Shown here in pieces: positions 63,470-64,000 of a DNA stretch of 64,000 nucleotides. Position 1 is the stretch's first letter. The number at the start of each line of letters is the position of its first letter. Position numbers and translations under genes: made by a program. The notes under the pieces were generated by a model. The model was not told where the DNA came from, made no database searches, and saw only the letters and a list, made by a program, of their open reading frames with translations. Source of the stretch: Thiotrichaceae bacterium (lineage in GTDB: Bacteria; Pseudomonadota; Gammaproteobacteria; Eutrophobiales; Eutrophobiaceae); assembly GCA_012960105.1 (NCBI GenBank), contig DUBV01000053.1, positions 1 to 64,000 of the forward strand, read 5' to 3'.

Positions 63470-64000
63470 TTAATCAGGATCAATGCCTAGTTTTTTCAGG
63501 CGATAGGCCAATTGTGGACGAGTAATATTTAATGCCCGTGCTGCAGCACTTAAATTACCTTTAGCGTTTTTCATTGCAGTTTTCAGGATTTCAGACTCTA
63601 GCTGTTCAAATCCAGGGAAATTACCCTCTTGCTGCAACATCGCTTCAGCGTGTTCATGTAATTCAACAGCGGCATTATTATTACTTTTAACTGAACCCAT
63701 GCTGCTATCCTTTTTTCGTCTATCTATTGACGTATCAAAGGTACTAAAAACGAGGCTCGACAATTTAATTTTAGAATTATTCTTACTTAGAATAATGCCT
63801 CGCTCAATAACATTTTCAAACTCTCTGACATTGCCTGGCCACGAATAGTCTAACATTGCCTCCATCGCATTATCCTCTACCCCTGCTACTAGCTTATTGT
63901 ATTTTATTCCTAATTTATTAATAAAATGAGAGATTAAAACCGGAATATCTTCTTTATGTTCTCGTAATGGAGGAATGATGACGGGATAAACATTTAAACG
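63470..64000 (-). CDS. XylR/DmpR-like sigma-54 activator, C-terminal part (cut by window end)
   Basis: The frame stays open to the window edge; about 176 residues are visible. End of the AAA+ domain: RLNVYPVIIPPLREHKEDIP and LDYSWPGNVREFENVIERGIIL (quoted in parts, the WPGNVRE-EN block is universal in NtrC-type proteins). A linker of ~60 residues precedes a Fis-type helix-turn-helix, GNLSAAARALNITRPQLAYRLKKLG, whose RPxLAYRLKKLG end is typical of XylR/DmpR/TbuT. The sensor domain lies outside the window. It probably drives the four sigma-54 promoters found here. Confidence 0.88.
   Translation of the reverse strand, partial: RLNVYPVIIPPLREHKEDIPVLISHFINKLGIKYNKLVAGVEDNAMEAMLDYSWPGNVREFENVIERGIILSKNNSKIKLSSLVFSTFDTSIDRRKKDSSMGSVKSNNNAAVELHEHAEAMLQQEGNFPGFEQLESEILKTAMKNAKGNLSAAARALNITRPQLAYRLKKLGIDPD

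Overview
This window looks like part of a low-GC, marine-type gammaproteobacterial genome specialised in aromatic hydrocarbons. Gene content (naphthalene, biphenyl/PAH, benzoate and salicylate-type ring hydroxylases, xylene monooxygenase, toluene monooxygenase, phenol hydroxylase, meta-pathway enzymes) and AT-rich codon use resemble hydrocarbon specialists such as Cycloclasticus. That name is an inference from gene content; no database search was possible. No rRNA, tRNA or CRISPR was seen.

Left flank, 1-10.5 kb: the end of an unknown operon of tiny genes; a GC-rich MHS-family transporter between a transposase scrap and a truncated acetyl-CoA synthetase scrap; then a compact mobile cassette (ParB-like/DNA methyltransferase, DUF5681, terminase large subunit, DUF2924, large serine recombinase) with no capsid genes; then small housekeeping or hypothetical genes.

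10.6-16.3 kb: a leftward lower meta-cleavage operon (HbpS-like protein, dmpC, dmpE, dmpF, dmpG, dmpH) behind a recognisable sigma-54 -24/-12 promoter and a XylR/DmpR-type upstream activating site. 16.4-20.2 kb: small mixed genes. 20.2-25.6 kb: a leftward operon with a close naphthalene dioxygenase pair, a lipoprotein-like protein, a GFA protein, an orphan trpB and a FadL/TodX-like porin. 25.7-27.4 kb: a MITE-like element, a cis-dihydrodiol dehydrogenase and a sulfotransferase-like gene.

27.5-43.5 kb: a long leftward array led by a strong sigma-54 promoter: xylM, xylA, a benzoate/toluate dioxygenase pair, a PAH-type dioxygenase pair, an EamA transporter, the methylcitrate set prpE-prpB-prpC-prpD, a limonene-epoxide-hydrolase-like protein, pdxA, an aldehyde dehydrogenase and an unknown protein. 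43.7-48.2 kb: a haloalkane dehalogenase-like enzyme, a GFA protein, a REP-like repeat, a nahD-like isomerase, an outer-membrane protein and a nahE-like hydratase-aldolase.

48.2-62.0 kb: a leftward array transcribed from a sigma-54 promoter at the right: phenol hydroxylase dmpKLMNOP, tautomerase dmpI, toluene-4-monooxygenase tmoABCDE, a terminator-like hairpin, tmoF, hydrolase dmpD, a PanE-like reductase and a salicylate-hydroxylase-like three-gene set. 62.4-64 kb: an alcohol dehydrogenase with its own sigma-54 promoter, and the C-terminal part of a XylR/DmpR-like activator cut by the window end.

Together the genes can be read as a peripheral-to-central route: oxygenases and XylMA convert toluene, xylene, phenol and PAH to (methyl)catechols; dmpC/D/E/F/G/H/I carry meta-cleavage products to pyruvate plus acetyl- or propionyl-CoA; the prp genes would consume the propionyl-CoA. 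No catechol 2,3-dioxygenase is present here, so ring cleavage must be encoded elsewhere. The most notable non-coding signal is a set of four sigma-54 promoters with related activator sites, suggesting one regulon under the activator at the right edge. I did not find a convincing wholly new system.
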